Part shown: positions 13,201 to 27,600 of the stretch, one piece after another | Layout of the letters: the number at the start of each line of letters is the position of its first letter | Position numbering within the stretch: position 1 is the first letter of the stretch | Made by a program: the position numbers and the translations under genes | Assembly (NCBI RefSeq): GCF_000004075.3 | Contig: NC_026656.2 | Location: 14,260,001 to 14,324,000 of the forward strand | Direction of reading: 5' to 3' | DNA from: Cucumis sativus | Lineage: Eukaryota; Streptophyta; Magnoliopsida; Cucurbitales; Cucurbitaceae | Length of the DNA: 64,000 nucleotides | Notes under the pieces: model-generated | The model's input: the letters and a program-made list of their open reading frames with translations, nothing else | Told to the model about the DNA's origin: nothing | The model's database searches: none

Positions 13201-13734
13201 ATTTAATCGATCATCTTGAACTGCTTTCTTGTCGACCGAGCTGCCATGTGCGGAGAGCAAAGACAAAAGAATTCTACAACATGAGTAAAAGAAGAAGTCA
13301 AGGACAATGGTTTCTCATCATCGTTCAGAAAACCGAACTTCCCCATCAAAACTATGCTTCTCATACTTTTTTCCAAAAAGAAAAAGAAGATAAACAATAA
13401 CAAAGACAACTGATTGCAACTTCCCCCTTCTTAACATGTCTCAGGCTCAGCTACAGACTCTATTACAATAATCAGCCAATTTCACAAGACAGACAGGAGA
13501 AGTCTTCCTACCCTCCTAATTTCCAAAGCTCTATCGTGAAGATCTGAATTGAACCTCAACTCTCATTTATACAGAGCTCCAGACTACACAATACTTCGAG
13601 TTCAGAACTCAAACAAGAACACAGACCAAAATTTCAAAACTCATTACGTACATTGATAACAAACAAAAGGAAAAACACATTGAAAGCTACCTTCTGGAAC
13701 GGCTGTACCCTGTTTTTACATCCACTCCCAGCAT
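10295..13734 (-). CDS. MIP1-type leucine-zipper / DUF547 protein, 11 exons
   Basis: Exons, in translation order on the minus strand: 13734-13691, 13240-13168, 12948-12868, 12712-12596, 12436-12008, 11919-11516, 11409-11310, 11217-11158, 11077-10991, 10850-10722, 10597-10295. All junctions are GT-AG, phases agree, and the sum is 1827 nt, or 608 residues. The N-terminal third has a coiled coil of the 'ternary complex factor MIP1 leucine zipper' type (residues about 60-135, including NSLKQEIIQLEKRLQDQ and AVELIKEIAILEVEVVHLEQ). A Ser-rich low-complexity linker follows, then a complete DUF547 domain (about 370-540, with KLSYEEKLAFWINIHNSLVMH, YNIGGHTISVDTIQ and PLLHFALCSGSHSDPAV). The C-terminus ends in VEWIPPNYTFRYLI, typical of the family. 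Function is poorly known; the zipper suggests dimerisation. The first exon codes only 14 and 2/3 codons and was placed from the ATG plus a matching phase; it is the least certain exon. Confidence 0.88.
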
Positions 13735-13930
13735 TTTTGTATTTGCTAAGCCGACCTCCAACCAGAATCCAAAACCCGCGAAGCCAACTCAAAATTACAA
13801 AACACACCCAAAAACAAAAGAATCAACTCCCAAACAAGAGAATAGAAGTAATGAAACAGGGAGAAAGATGAAGGGAGCTAAAATGGAAGAAACCGATCAA
13901 TCTGTAGCTCAGCACAGAGGTTATGGAAAG
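13735..13930 (-). other. Putative 5' UTR of the DUF547 gene, after a leader intron
   Basis: On the minus strand, a pyrimidine tract and TTGCAG end at 13931, a strong acceptor. The leader from 13930 to the start codon is therefore probably the last part of a spliced 5' UTR. I could not fix the donor of this leader intron. Confidence 0.4.
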
Positions 13931-14218
13931 GCTGCAACAGACCCACAAAGAAAAAACGGTCATAGAAAAGGAAGCTTTTCTAGTAACAAGCTTCCATTGA
14001 AAAAGGGACCCATCAGCTCAGAGAAAAGGTAGAGATTCTGAAATGGGTGTTTTTAGAAAAATTTGGTGAGAAATGGACAGGTCGTTGGGGTTTGAATGAA
14101 GAGAAGAAAATAAAAGTCCAAATCGTCAACTGGGTAAGCGATTGAGAAGTGGGAAAGTGGCCAAATTAGAGATTTCAAAGGGGAAACATGAGTAGAATGG
14201 TTAAAAGAGTGTGTTGTT

Positions 14219-14226
14219 ATTATATA
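14219..14226 (-). promoter_or_regulatory. Possible TATA box of the DUF547 gene
   Basis: TATATAAT on the minus strand, about 485 bp before the start codon, consistent with a long spliced leader. It is the best such motif upstream of the gene, but AT-rich DNA makes chance matches common. Confidence 0.4.
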
Positions 14227-16866
14227 AGGAGAGTCGCCGGCCAAGTTCTCTGGTTTTCAGGCAACCGGTAATGGGTTCTGCATTATCTCTACATAAATGG
14301 TCGATTTCTCAAGGAAAAACGAAGGAGATGATTCAATTTAACAAACTTCTATGATAATTGGTGCTTAGAAATGAAAGAACCAACAAATATAAACACAAAC
14401 ATTTAACATTTTCAATAAGAAACAATTGCCTCTCTCCACTAATGATTTTGTTGAAATTTTAAAAAAAAATTAAAAATCAATTTATACATTGAATTTTAGC
14501 TTTCCATAAAATTTATAATCTACATTTTTTTCTCTACTTTATAAATATTTTAGTTTATTTTAATATATCTCAAACTTTTTTATTGGACATAAATTACAGA
14601 ATTAGAAAGTTGCTACAAAAATACGTAAAAAAATAGCTCAGGATACTTTTTTTTTTTTGTATATTATTAATATAGTAAAATTAGTGATATCAGACGATAA
14701 TTATAGTGTTGTCAACTTTTAAATTTACTACTTATGTAATTATTATCATAATTTTTTTGTTATTTTTGGAAGAGTCTTTTTTTACTTAGTATTGACATAA
14801 AGTTGAAATACCAATGCAATACAAATATATAATTTTTATATACTTGTATCGATCGATATGTTTTTTTTTTTCTCTAAATCTAATACATTAGCTACCCAAC
14901 TAATATGTACAAAATACAAAGTATATTTGTTATAGAATTGATATAGCAAAATAAATGTCTTAAAAAAAAGATCATATCCAAATTTTGAAAAATAGAATAT
15001 ATTAATGAGTATTTTATATTTGGTATAACAATTGTCACCATTAATGCAATTGAGATATCAAAATCAAATAAATTTTTTGAAAATGCAACACTAATAATGC
15101 CAAAAACCTTAATCAAACCATTAATTGATATTCCATAAAACGTGGGTTGAAATTTAATTAACTTGACAAAAGGTTAGAATTGAGTTCGTATGGATTATAG
15201 TTAGAATTATTAGAGAAATCTCGTAATCAACATACAGTCTATTATTTGATAAAAACAAACTTTAAAGTTAGAATTTAGTTCAAGTTAGAATTTAGTTCAT
15301 TCGATATGCTTTAATAAATATGTGTTCTCTCTAAGTACACAATATGGTTGGTGTTACAAATATTTTATGTCTTTGTAAAGCTTTCTTTTTAGCTTTTAGT
15401 TGTGTATTTAGACCTAATCTTTTGTTTTATTACATTTCTTTTGGAAAATGCTTCATCTTTTTCATTATTATTATTATTGTTTTGGTTTAACCATACATAT
15501 ATTTTATATTAGTTGAGTTATTTCTTTATTTGTATTATTGTGTTTGCCAAAAGAGCCTTGTGAATTTGAAGTATACTTTTGATTAAGAGTTTAAGTTTCG
15601 AGTAAACTTTTAAACAGAAGTTTTTGTACTTAAGGATAATATTATTGGGGGTTATACTTGTCTGATTGTATTTGTTATTTTTTTCTTAGAAATTAAACGA
15701 GATGTGTACTTTGGGTCATAATATTTCACTATCTTGTCCCTCGTTTTGCCAACCATGATGTTCTATCTTTTGAAGATTTTAGTCCTTGCTTATTTTCTTT
15801 CTAAACTAAGTTGTTGGCTGCTTTGTGTTTGAAAAAAAATGTGTGAAATGAAGATCATTCGATGAACAAGTTGAAGCAAAGTGCCACACCGTATCAAAGC
15901 TTTTCAATCATTTACCTAGACCAAGTTGAAATAATCTTGATAACTCATAGAAAAATGCATTAGTTTCGAAAAACTTCTTGTATAAAGATTTTCATCTGAA
16001 ACTAACGACCCTTATCTAAAATTTAGCAATATTTTTTTTACACGAACTACAAAATTGAATGAAAGACATTTTTTTTTTTATAATTGAAAAGTAATATAAA
16101 TAGGGATGGAGGGAAAAAGAAGAAAAGCCAAAAAGGGTAAATAGAAGATGAAAATTGGGAAAGCAAATATAGGGTTTCTCTCTTTATATGCAAACTCATA
16201 ATCATATGGACCACTAATTCCTTCACGGAAACCACAACAATTCTTTGGGATTTATGACTTTAACTTTTTCATTAATACACTTTTTACAATCGATTTTTCT
16301 AATACTAACAATTACGTAACAAACATGTCTTACTATCGAGCTAAATTTATTTTTAACGATTCATGTATCTTTCACGATAAGAACTTATCTAAATTGTTAG
16401 ATTGGTACAAACCTAACATTTAAAAGTTTTCGTTCTTTTTCGTAAAAGAGTATCTCTAAACCTAATTTCATCTCAAGATGTGATGTTGAGTGGGAGAGAT
16501 GTCTTCTATTTCCATCGTGAGGAGAAACAACTTACTCTCATTCCTTTGTTTCCTTGTTGTTTGCACATAAAAATACAAACATATTAACAAAACTTTTGGT
16601 TTCTTTTCTTTTCTCCATGAATAGTTTATTTGAAGAAAAAGGACATGATCTCTATGATAATTAATCCTCTCTCTCTATATATATAAACATGTATAAAATA
16701 AAATAGAAAGGGTTGAATAATAATCCAAAGGCTTCACTCTCTTCCACGTAAAACTCACAAGCAAAACAACTAATGAAAAACATTGTGTCTCAATGCTGCC
16801 AAAATCTTTGCTTTTGGATTTTTGGGAATTGGGAATTTAATCTTCTCTATTATAATTACTTTTCTT

Positions 16867-16886
16867 CTCTCTCTCTCTCTCTCTCT
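16867..16886. repeat. (CT)n microsatellite
   Basis: About ten CT dinucleotides in a pyrimidine-rich tract. Confidence 0.9.
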
Positions 16887-18995
16887 TTTTAATTTATTAA
16901 TTTTTCTTTTTTACATATGTTTGCTTTCACCATACTTTTACATTGTGACAGAAAGTTAAACATTACTTATATGAATCAATAAGATTAATTAAATATATTT
17001 GTTAAATAGAGTATAGTTTATGATATTGTGCCAAAGTTTGAGAAGTTAAGAAAAACTCTCTCTATATATTTCTCCATGCATAATTAGAGGCATTTATATA
17101 CAACAAGCAATTTTATTTAGTTGTTGATGTAAGAATTTATATAGTTCACTGTTCAAGCTTCAAAAATTTTCAAATTAAACTTTCAATATTGTACCTTTTT
17201 GTGGGGAAAAACTATACATTACTATTTAATATAGCATAGGGAGAAAGATGTTAATACTCAATTGACTTTGGAAAAGATTCTTCTTTTCTTTGGACTTTCC
17301 CACACAGTTAACAACTTGAATTATTTGCATCCTAAATATATATGAACAAAGAAAAGTAAATATTTCAATATATATATAGAAAAATGAAACTTCTATTTTA
17401 TCTTATCAAAACTAACCCTCCCCTCCATGCAAAAACAAAGCTCTAAGAAAAATACAACATTACAAAAAGCATATTATATATATATTATTTTTGGGTAAGT
17501 GAAACAACCATATAGGTATTTTAATAAAATAAGCCAAAGGGTGACAGACATGCTTCATGGATTCATGTAGTAGTTCGAGTTTGTATCGTAATTTTAATTT
17601 TAAAAAGTTTGAATATTCCAAAACTTACACAAAGTTTCATGAAACTCAGATTCTTCTCGAAAAGTATCCATTAATATTTGTTTTTCTTCAAAATGGGATG
17701 ATTCAATTCAAATGATTTTTTTAATAAAGGAAAATGTGATTAATCAAACCCAAATTATTCAAAAAAATATATATTTGAGAATTTAATTAAATTGATCATC
17801 CTACTAAATTTAACATAAATTGATGAAAATATGAAACTATTATATATTTTTTCAAATTCATAAACTCAAATATTTGTTGAACTAGAAAAGCGACTTTATT
17901 AATGGTAGTTAATTAGAGACGATGATAATAAGTGAGTCATGTATAGTAAAAGAGGGGTAATCAACTTCAATTCTACGGGAACATTATTGTTTTCTAATCA
18001 TGTGAGCTTTGCTTTCTTCTTTCTTTCTATAGATAGTCCTAAATAGATAAGTTTGAAAGCATAGATTAAATTGTTGATATAAAAGAAGGGGTGTTTGTAA
18101 AAGCTAAGAGTATTGAAAAAGGAAAAATGGGTAAAAAAGTACTTCAAACCATTATTTATCCTTTTAGATTCAATTTGTCTAAGAAAAGTTTCACAACTTT
18201 TTCTTTTGAGAGTGGATGTCTAAGTATAGCATAAGCCATCATCATGTCATATATTTGGATTGCTTTTACACAATAAACCAAAACTCAAGTTTCATACTAC
18301 TCAGATTCCTTTTAGAAAAGGAAAAATAACAATTAATAATATAGGGCTAACTATAGTGTGATCTATAGCTCATTTCTATCTTATTAAAAAGAAATATCTC
18401 CTTTTGGTGTGTCATGATTTAGTTATAGCATTTTCTTTTAGAAATGTACCTAATTTTATGTCTTTCACTCATTACACAAATTATAAAAAAGTATTCTTAA
18501 GATGGAATTGATATATATATGTATATATATGACATCAACCTTTTTTTTTTTTTTTTACAAATGATGAATATTAGGGTTACATTGTAGCTCTAAATGTAAA
18601 GAAAACGATATTGATAACAATATTCTTCTTATTCTTATTCTTCTTCTTTTTTCCCTAAATAGAGGCTAACTTCTTCTTTTCTTTGGAATAGGCATGCATG
18701 GGTTAGCTCAAGCTTAAGCATGCATTTGTGTTTAACATACAAAAGGGAGAGAGAGGGAAACCTCTATTTTAATTGGGGTGAAAACAAAAGGAGGAGTAAA
18801 GGATGTGGTGTGGATACATAGAGGGTATAAATATATTTTGACATACTTATAAAAGTTGAAGAGTTAAATTGATACAATTACTAATTAATTTATGATTTAA
18901 ATTGACCCAAACTTCAAATTTTAGAGATGTAAATTGTGATATCAAGCTAGTTCAAACTAAGTGTATAAGTTTGTGTATGTGTTTAACATTGAAAA

Positions 18996-19016
18996 CGAGA
19001 GAGAGAGAGAGAGAGA
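18996..19016. repeat. (GA)n microsatellite
   Basis: About ten GA dinucleotides. Confidence 0.9.
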
Positions 19017-22000
19017 AATATAAAGAAATGCATGAAAAATTAACAAAAGGGAAAATATATAAAAGGGTGTTGTGTGATTATGGAGATGTAAAAAAGACAC
19101 ATACTTGTTACACAATTGGATGGAAAGTTGACTCTTTTTGTTTGTGATAAGTATTAGAATATGGTTGAGGTTAAGTGTAGATGTGTTTAGTTTAACCTCT
19201 TTTGTTTTAAAAATAAAGGGTGTGTTAGTGTGATGATGATGAAGAGGATTTGGTAAGAGTAGTTTTAGTTGGAAATGAAAAAGTTGAGCACTAAGGGGGA
19301 GAGGGGTTGGGGGCTTGAGAGTGTTAATTAGAGAGAAAAACAAATGCATTAATATATCCAAAAGGGTTCAAAGGAATCTTTGAGTGGATGAGTAAGTGAA
19401 AGCCAAAGTCCAACCTCACAAAACCCTTTTTAAAGAGAGAAGAGAGAAGAGAGTTGAGAGAGATAGATGAGATACCCTTTTGGGTTGGATATGATTGGCA
19501 TTGACTTGTTTGTCCAAATCTCTTTGGAAACTCTCTCTTTTTCCAATTCCCACACCCCTTTTTCCACTTTTCTCCCCTTTTCCCTTTTTACCTTTTTACC
19601 TTTCTCTATTACAATTTTACTACTTCCAAAATTTCAATCCAAATATACCTTTATTGCTACCCATATATACATTAGATATGTATCATTTACCCAAACCCAC
19701 CTCTCACACATTCTTGGGTTTACCTACATTAGAGTTATAATGATTTTCCTGCTATAACATGTATACATATGTGTGTTCTCAAATTTTATAGGTAACAAAA
19801 TGCTTTTTAAAAAATCAACCAACAAGTTCATTTGCATTGAGGAATGAAGGTGAAATTATAAAGACTATAATCGAACAAATTTTAAAGTATAGAGACTAAG
19901 ATGACATTTTTAAGGTTTTTTTTTTTTTTTACAATTAGAATATTTTTAATTTATACAATAAAATGGAAAAAATGTGTTGTATGATTGATGATGATAAAAT
20001 GTGTTTGGGTATATTAGGTAGATAATAAAAATAATTAAACAAAATTAAAGGGAAGGGTGGTTAGAGAAAAGGGTAGTTGGAATTTATAACCCAAACTTAT
20101 TCTATAGTACTTTCCAATGTGATAACATGTGATAGCTTTGTTTCCTATTTTAAGTATCAACATCTTTTTCCTACTTGAATTGTATGATTAATTGTTCAAT
20201 TTCAATCGGTTAAGTTCAAGTGTTGAAAAGGTTCGATATATAAATGAATCTCACAAAAAAAAATATGTGACATAGGCGTTCTTATATCTTGATTCTATCT
20301 TTCTTAACTGTATATTAAATTAACTTTATATCTTTCTTAACTGTGTATTAAATTAACTTTACACGTATGCATATATGAAACATTTAAGGTACTTTACACG
20401 TATGCATATATATGAAACATCTAGAGTGTGTTTGTGGGTAAATTTGAACTATAGGAATGGATTTGAAAAGAGGGAAAGAAAATAAAGGTTTAAAATTTAA
20501 GACATGAGATTGAAAGTAAGATATAAAAGCAATTGGGCCACAAGGAAGAGTGATAATTGGGCCCTTTCGATCCACTTCAATCTTGGCATATTGAAGTTCA
20601 AGCCCATTGAAAGGTCTAGACTGAGGTACCCAATAAATTATGAAAAAGCCCACAAAGACTCCAAGTTAGTTCTCTCTTACTAACTTTATTCTTTAAGGAA
20701 ATGGGAACATGCATGCAAAGTCAGCTATAACTTCAACTAAGGGTAGATCTCATTCTCGTAAACAAACTTCAAACTCATACTTCTCGCTCCCTTTAATTTA
20801 AGTATCAGTTTATATGACAACTACTATTTTCGATGTGTAAGTTTCTTTATTTTACATGACATTTTTCTTTCTCTCGAAATAGAAACCACCACCAAGTCAC
20901 AATAATACATCAAATGTGTTTTGACTTACTATGAAATGTTAGTTGCGTCAAAGTTGATAACCTCTAAATGAAAAAGTGATTAGTAATCTAGTGTTGGTGT
21001 ACGTTAGCCAAAATAAGTAGCATATAGTATTTCTAATATTGTTCTATCATAGAAGAACCAATCTATAGAAGGTATGAATATTTTATAGTTTAATACTTCT
21101 CAAGATATATGAATAATTTAATACTCGAACACTTTCTTACTTTTAAGACCATAATACCTAATTAAGTTGAAGGCTCGCCTATGTTGTAATCTTAATAAAA
21201 CACTATTAAAAACCTACAATATACTTCTAAATACATTTTAATTAATACTAATACATAATTAAAATTCCAATTTTACAATTTAATCATATCATTTTTAACT
21301 ATATGCTTCATATATTTTTGTGTACTAAAAACATCATCTATACTATATATATATATAATTTGAAATAATCTTAATATCCTAAAATAAGGTGTAGGCTCAA
21401 CCCAAATAATGGTAGGGGGCAAGTCTTTAAAAATTAATATATTTATAAAATAATAATAATAAAAAATATAAAAAAGAATGAAAAATGTTTGACTTGTGTG
21501 TATTTAATGGGATATAGAGAAAAGACAAAAAAAGTATTTGAAGTACTTTGAAGTTTGAAGAAAAGAATTAAATGATTATAGTATTGAAAAGGATTGGGTT
21601 GGTTTATGGGCCTTGAAGAGCCCTAAATATCGGCCCACATTTCATCTTCTTAACAAAGACAGCCCACTGCTAGGGGTCCCTCCTTCCCCACAGACTAACA
21701 TTTAATTTCACATTATCTTCATATTCAATTTAGACCAACCAACCCCTCCTATTTTTTCTGTTTCTTTGCATTAAATAAATTTATTCAAACCCTACCTTAT
21801 ATAATTTTAAATTAAAATCCACCTACTCTCTCTTCTCTCATTCAAATTTTTCATTCCTTTCCTCCTTGTATATTTTACCCATATACCCACACTATATTTC
21901 CTTTCGAGATCGATTAATAGTTAACCACTATCATTGTCGACTTGAATAGTTATAATTAAGATACAACATTATCTTGTATTAATATAAACGATCATAATTG

Positions 22001-24609
22001 ACAGTGTCGAACCTTTTTTTTTAATACAACAATTGAGAGGGGAGAGATTCGATGTTGAGTTAAGATATTTCTTTAACATGGTCAATGAATTCTTATCTCA
22101 TGTAGTATGATGTAACCATGTTAATAATTATCATACATAACTATATCTAAATTTGGTCTATACGGGTTAATCTTTCTAGCTCTTCTTGCCGACAATTAGT
22201 ATGAATGTGAGGTCAATAGTGCAGTTTTTTATGTTAGTAATTGAGTGATGCCCGTCTTGACTTAATCTTCTCTCTTTTTTTTGTTGTGACAAAATGATTT
22301 TTGATTTTTTTTTTTTTGAAGCATTGATTCTTCTTCATTATAATTATGGGTGATGGATCGTTATGCATCAAGAACATAAGAGGCCAACAGGACCACCTTT
22401 GTCTCTACTACACAGTAATTGAATATAAGATGCCTTTTCTTTTCTCTAGTTAATGTTGCAATTAATATAGAGTGAATTTCGTCTATATACTTTGTATGGA
22501 ACCAAAGATAATAAATAGGTTTGATGTTCAATGTGACATATTTTATTCTGTGAACATTCGTTCCTTAAGTCCTAAATAAACTTAATATATAAAAGGACCA
22601 ATAATCAATCAACAAACCTTGTCTGATCTCTACACCTTGAGTTAGGGTTTACTTTCAATTCCACATTGTAAGGTAGTGTGAAATATTGTTAGAAATTAAA
22701 CATACTATCCTTTCTTATAATATGTCAAAGGTTGGGTACGAGCTAGAGATGTCTTCTTTCTCATAATCAATTAATATACTCTAATTATGCTTACACATAT
22801 GATAATTTGTTTATTTGCTTTATTACATGAGCTACAATCGAATTGCCATAAAATGTTTTGTAAACTCATCTAAGTTGGAAGGAAATGGAGAGTATAGCAC
22901 TTACACATTTAGGTTTAGGAATACTACGTCATAGTGGGAGCTTTGGGGACAACATCCTTGAAGCCTAAGTTCGACATTAGAAGTTTAGTGGGTGTCACAT
23001 ATAAACCCTCTAATTATAACGCCTTCGAACCAAGATTCAGAATTCAGATCTCTGACATTTTCCTACATCTCTTGCGACCTGACATCATCATCATTTCATC
23101 TCTCAAACCAGCACAAGTCTTTTCAGCATGTTTTATTCTCACTCACATGTATACTAGAAAAATTCTCAGGAGGTCATCCAACATAGAATTGCTCTAAGCT
23201 AAGCATACTTAACTTTGAAGTTCCTATGGCCGAGCCACCGAAAATGAAAGTGCACCTTGTTGGTATATGTAGTAATTTTTAATTCTTTCAAATCTTTTTT
23301 AACATTACTTTCATGTTCTCGTGAACCCTTTCATATATGATATCAGTTAATTTATGTCTTCCTCCTAAACTTGGAACACTACACTAATCTTATTGGTGCC
23401 TTTGCAATATGTATTATTTTCTCGTTGACATAACTAATACACTGTTAAAGATCAAACACACAAATATCTGTGTTGTCTATATTTTTTTTACGTTTTCTTG
23501 ATTCCTATATTCATCGATTTCATAACCATATATATGGCTATAAGTCTAATTTGACAAGACAATACAGAGATAGAGGTGCCATATGGATATGAAGCAAAAG
23601 GAGATAATTAATGATACACATATAGCACAAGGCTAAAAATTTAAGAAGGAAGTGAAATGTTTTTGTCTATATAGGTGAAGAGTTCTTGTTGCTTGAAATT
23701 TTATTTTTTTCATTTCTAAGCTATGGCTAACTCAAATATATATGCATATAACACTACTATTTTCCAACAACTTTTCCATTAAGAAAATGCTTTTATATAT
23801 ATAGAAAGAAGTAAAAAGGGAAAAAAATCTCCCAAAATAAAATTGATCTCAAAGGAAGCTAAAATTTAGTGCTTAATTAAAATTAAAACATTGGAAAATT
23901 AGTAACTAAAAGTATAAAATAGAGCAAAAGGTAGAACACATGTAATTTGTTCAAAAATGTTAATCAATATTTGTATCCTTAATATCATTCGAAGAAATCT
24001 ACACGTATTTGTGAATTCATGCATGCATTGATAATGGTATTCAAAGATAATGATTTACATATAAAATTTTTACTAATTTAATCAATTCAGATTATAAGCT
24101 CAAACGTAATATTAGTTGAACAAATTCTATAACAAAGAGTAATATAATATAAAAGTGCTAAGAAAGAAAAGAAAGGTAATTACTTGTTCTATAATCAAAC
24201 TTCATGAATACACAAACAATTCCATTTAACTACTTTAATAGGATTATATTAATTAATTCAACTAATATATAAAGAATATATATATACAACAACCACTTAG
24301 CTAGAAGATGAAAATAGAATATAGCTACTAATAATAACATATATGAACATATATTTCATTAATATATGCCACCATGTAAAATTCCTTAACAAAATGGCTA
24401 AAATTTGGGAGACAAAAAATAAAATAAAATAAAATAAAACTCAGAAAAATAAAAATGATTATTTTCATTTGTTTTTTTTTTCTTCTTCTTCTTCCTTAAA
24501 TATATATGAGAGAAAATAAAAGGAAAAAAAATAATAATTAAAAAAAAAAGAACTTAATTTAAAACTATGTCTATATTAAATTATATATAGAGAGAGAGAG
24601 ATTATATAT

Positions 24610-27600
24610 TTAACAGCCTCCAAACTCCGATCTGAGGGCGAAGGGAGAGGTTTGATCGGGGATGTTTCCGGCGTGGCGTAAACCTAATGTGAGTGACACG
24701 TCACCGGCGGTGGTCCCGAACCTTATGAGCGTTGTGGGCCCTTCAATGTCAGACGTGGCAGCTGCATTTGTGGTCCCGAATTGAAGATCAGGTGCAGCCA
24801 GAACGCTGACTCTCCGACACGTGTCCTGCAGCTCTGTCTCATAATTGTTCGCCGGAAACGTCTGCGCCACCGCCGAGGAGGATGGAGGAAGTGCCTGCGG
24901 CTGCGGCGTTAACGTTGGAGTTTGTGAAAGGGGATTCATTATTTGTTGATGGTTGTTGTTGGTTTGTGTGTCTTCTTCTTCTTCTTCATCATCGCTATTA
25001 TTATTATTATTATTACTATTATTGTTGTTATTATTATGATCGTCGTCGTCATCATCTTTGGCTTCTTGTTGGTACATTTCTTCTACCATGGGTTTCCACA
25101 AACGAACCCTGGCATTAATGAACCAATTTGATACCTGCAAAATACGTATAAATATATATCAATTAACTCATATTTATTTATCACTATCAAACACCAAATT
25201 ACAAGAAAATTACCCCCACTGTTTACTACGTACTCAAATGCACATCATGTAAAAACAACCTTCACTCACTCTAAAACCCTATTACAGTGTGGACAAAAGA
25301 ACTAGTACATAGATAATACATGATATACAAATGAATTTGTATCTATACTAAAATTTGGATCTACCTCTTTAACTCTACCAATTATAGGTTTTGCTTCTTT
25401 TTTTTTTTTTAATTAACCATGTTATTATACAGTTAGTTGTTAAACCTAAAAGTGTTATTGCTTATTACACTCCCTTAAGTTAGATAAATTTTTCTAAAAG
25501 AAACATCGTATGAATGTAAACTATTAGTTAAATGTAAAGTCAAAACATTATAATTATTTTTAATCAGATAGAAGAAGGTGGAGGATCATGATGTGCACTA
25601 CAACATTTAAGCTAGGTTAGTACACCATTAATATCATTATTTATCATATCCAACCCCTAAAACGACCCATTCATATTATGTATAAAACAGCAGATTCATC
25701 TTACTTCTTTTTAAAAGTTTTTGTTTATTTATTATTATTATTTTTCTTTGTTATTATCCAAGATACAGCACAATTTAATATAAGAGTGAAAAGGGGAAGA
25801 AGGAGGTGGTAAAAAAAAAAAGGAAAGTAGGAAAATGGGTGTCTTAATCAGCCACCTTTTAGAACATAATAATGGCAGAACACACAGCAGCAGCAGCTGA
25901 ATGCCGATGACAAATACAACAGTCTGACAATTATAATATCAACAAACAATATTACTTTTTAAAAACACTTTTCTTTTTCCTTTACAAATATTTGCCATTT
26001 CACAAATAAAAATATACTTAAATACTGCATTAATGAACCCACACACTTCACTTCTCTAACCACTCATAATCCTATATATACAAAAACAAAAAAAGAAAGA
26101 AAGAAATAAAGAAAAGAAACTCCTCTTTTTTTAATGATAACTCATGCATAATGCTTGATATTTAGAACAAGAGATGGTAGCAGTACTATACTATACTATC
26201 ATAAAAAGGGTTTTGAATTTTGATCTTTTCCTTTGCTAACTGACATTTTTATTTATTATTATTGTTGTTTAAAAGTTCGTCTTGTTTGCTTATAACAACA
26301 CTCTACTCTCTACTCTCTACTTTTGCTTTACTTTTCTGTTTCGTACTAATTCCATTTTTTGAAAGCTACAACTCCTTCCCATGTAACTATTTAAAACTAT
26401 ATATATATATATATATAACCATTTTATAAAAGGATTATAATGTTTTTTTTTTTCATGTCGGAAAACTAAAAATAGCTTAATTGATCTACACAGTGTTAAT
26501 AATTGTAGGGTGTGGATAGGAGTTTAAACATCTCCATACTATAAATTTACTAAAAAAATCTTCATTTCTTAGCCTCCCCTATACGTTAAAGTTTTATTCA
26601 ATTTTAGAAAATATAGTATGAATATGTTTCAAAACAAAATATTTATAAGCACAATTTAAAAGAGGACACCAGCATGGGAAAACCTGATAGTATGGAGACG
26701 GTTACCTTAACAGTGAAACACAACCTTGTTTTTAACACCAAAATATTCTCTTGTTTTTTCTAACTCTACAATAATGATTAATATATATATAATATATTCT
26801 TACTATTCCCTTTTTAATTTTCTGTCTTACTACGAATCTATACAGTGTCATCATGTTTTCTTATCGTGTATGGTTGGGTATTATTATCTGAAATAGGAAA
26901 GGGAAAAAGAAAAAACTATATAATATATGCATGTGTTTGTAAGTAGTGTACTTAGTGCTACACATTTATTACTCTCTTTCAAAATTTTATCAGAATTTTT
27001 GTCTTTGTAGTACGTGAATAAAGAATCCAAGGTCCAGACACACACCAATATTAATAGTAAAATAAACAAACAAATAAAATATACGAATAAATAAAAAAAG
27101 AAATTTAATTTATATACTTACTTGATTTCTTGACAAACCAGTCTGTCTAGCTAACAAATGCTTATCAGCATCACTAGGATACCTAAGAACAAAAAAGGAT
27201 AAAAACATTAGCTCAAGGAGGTAACAATCTATAGGACATCATAATAACTTTGGAAGAGCTTGTTAGTGGAAGTCTATCAATCTCTATTCTAGAAAGAATT
27301 TGAAAATTTGGTGTATTTTTGTAAATATTTTAGACAATTATATCAAATGATCACTTATTTTGTTTTTTAATCTAAATAAGTTATGAGTTATTTTTATTGA
27401 TATTCTATCATTTTCATCATCATGTTGCTGTTGTTGTTTGTTTGTTGGGTTTTGAGAGAGTTTTTAATGAAGCTCACTCACTAGGCTTGCTTTTTTTTTT
27501 TTCAGACAGCTTTTAGGGCTGACCAATTTTTTGACATCCTAGGACAGTGTATCACTGTTTCTTTTTTTGTTTTCCAGCTTTAATCTTTTGCTAATCACTT

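Larger units (their letters stand above)
14280..24609. other. 10 kb intergenic region, no gene seen
   Basis: AT-rich throughout. Open frames here are short, biased to Phe/Leu/Ser/Lys/Asn and unsupported by splice structure or recognisable motifs. I looked for conserved plant miRNA sequences (miR156, 159, 160, 164, 166, 167, 169, 171, 172, 390, 393-399, 408) by eye and saw none. Seed-type RY motifs (CATGCATG and GCATGCAT) lie near 18693 and 18718. The part next to 24610 holds the BLH gene's 3' UTR. Confidence 0.55.

Noticed and set aside
13869..14033. Plus-strand open frame starting MKGAKMEETDQ, 54 codons, ending in a donor-like AAAAG|GTAGAG
   Set aside because: It lies over the leader region of the minus-strand DUF547 gene, has no recognisable domain or following exon, and the minus strand there has a strong splice acceptor that fits a 5' UTR.
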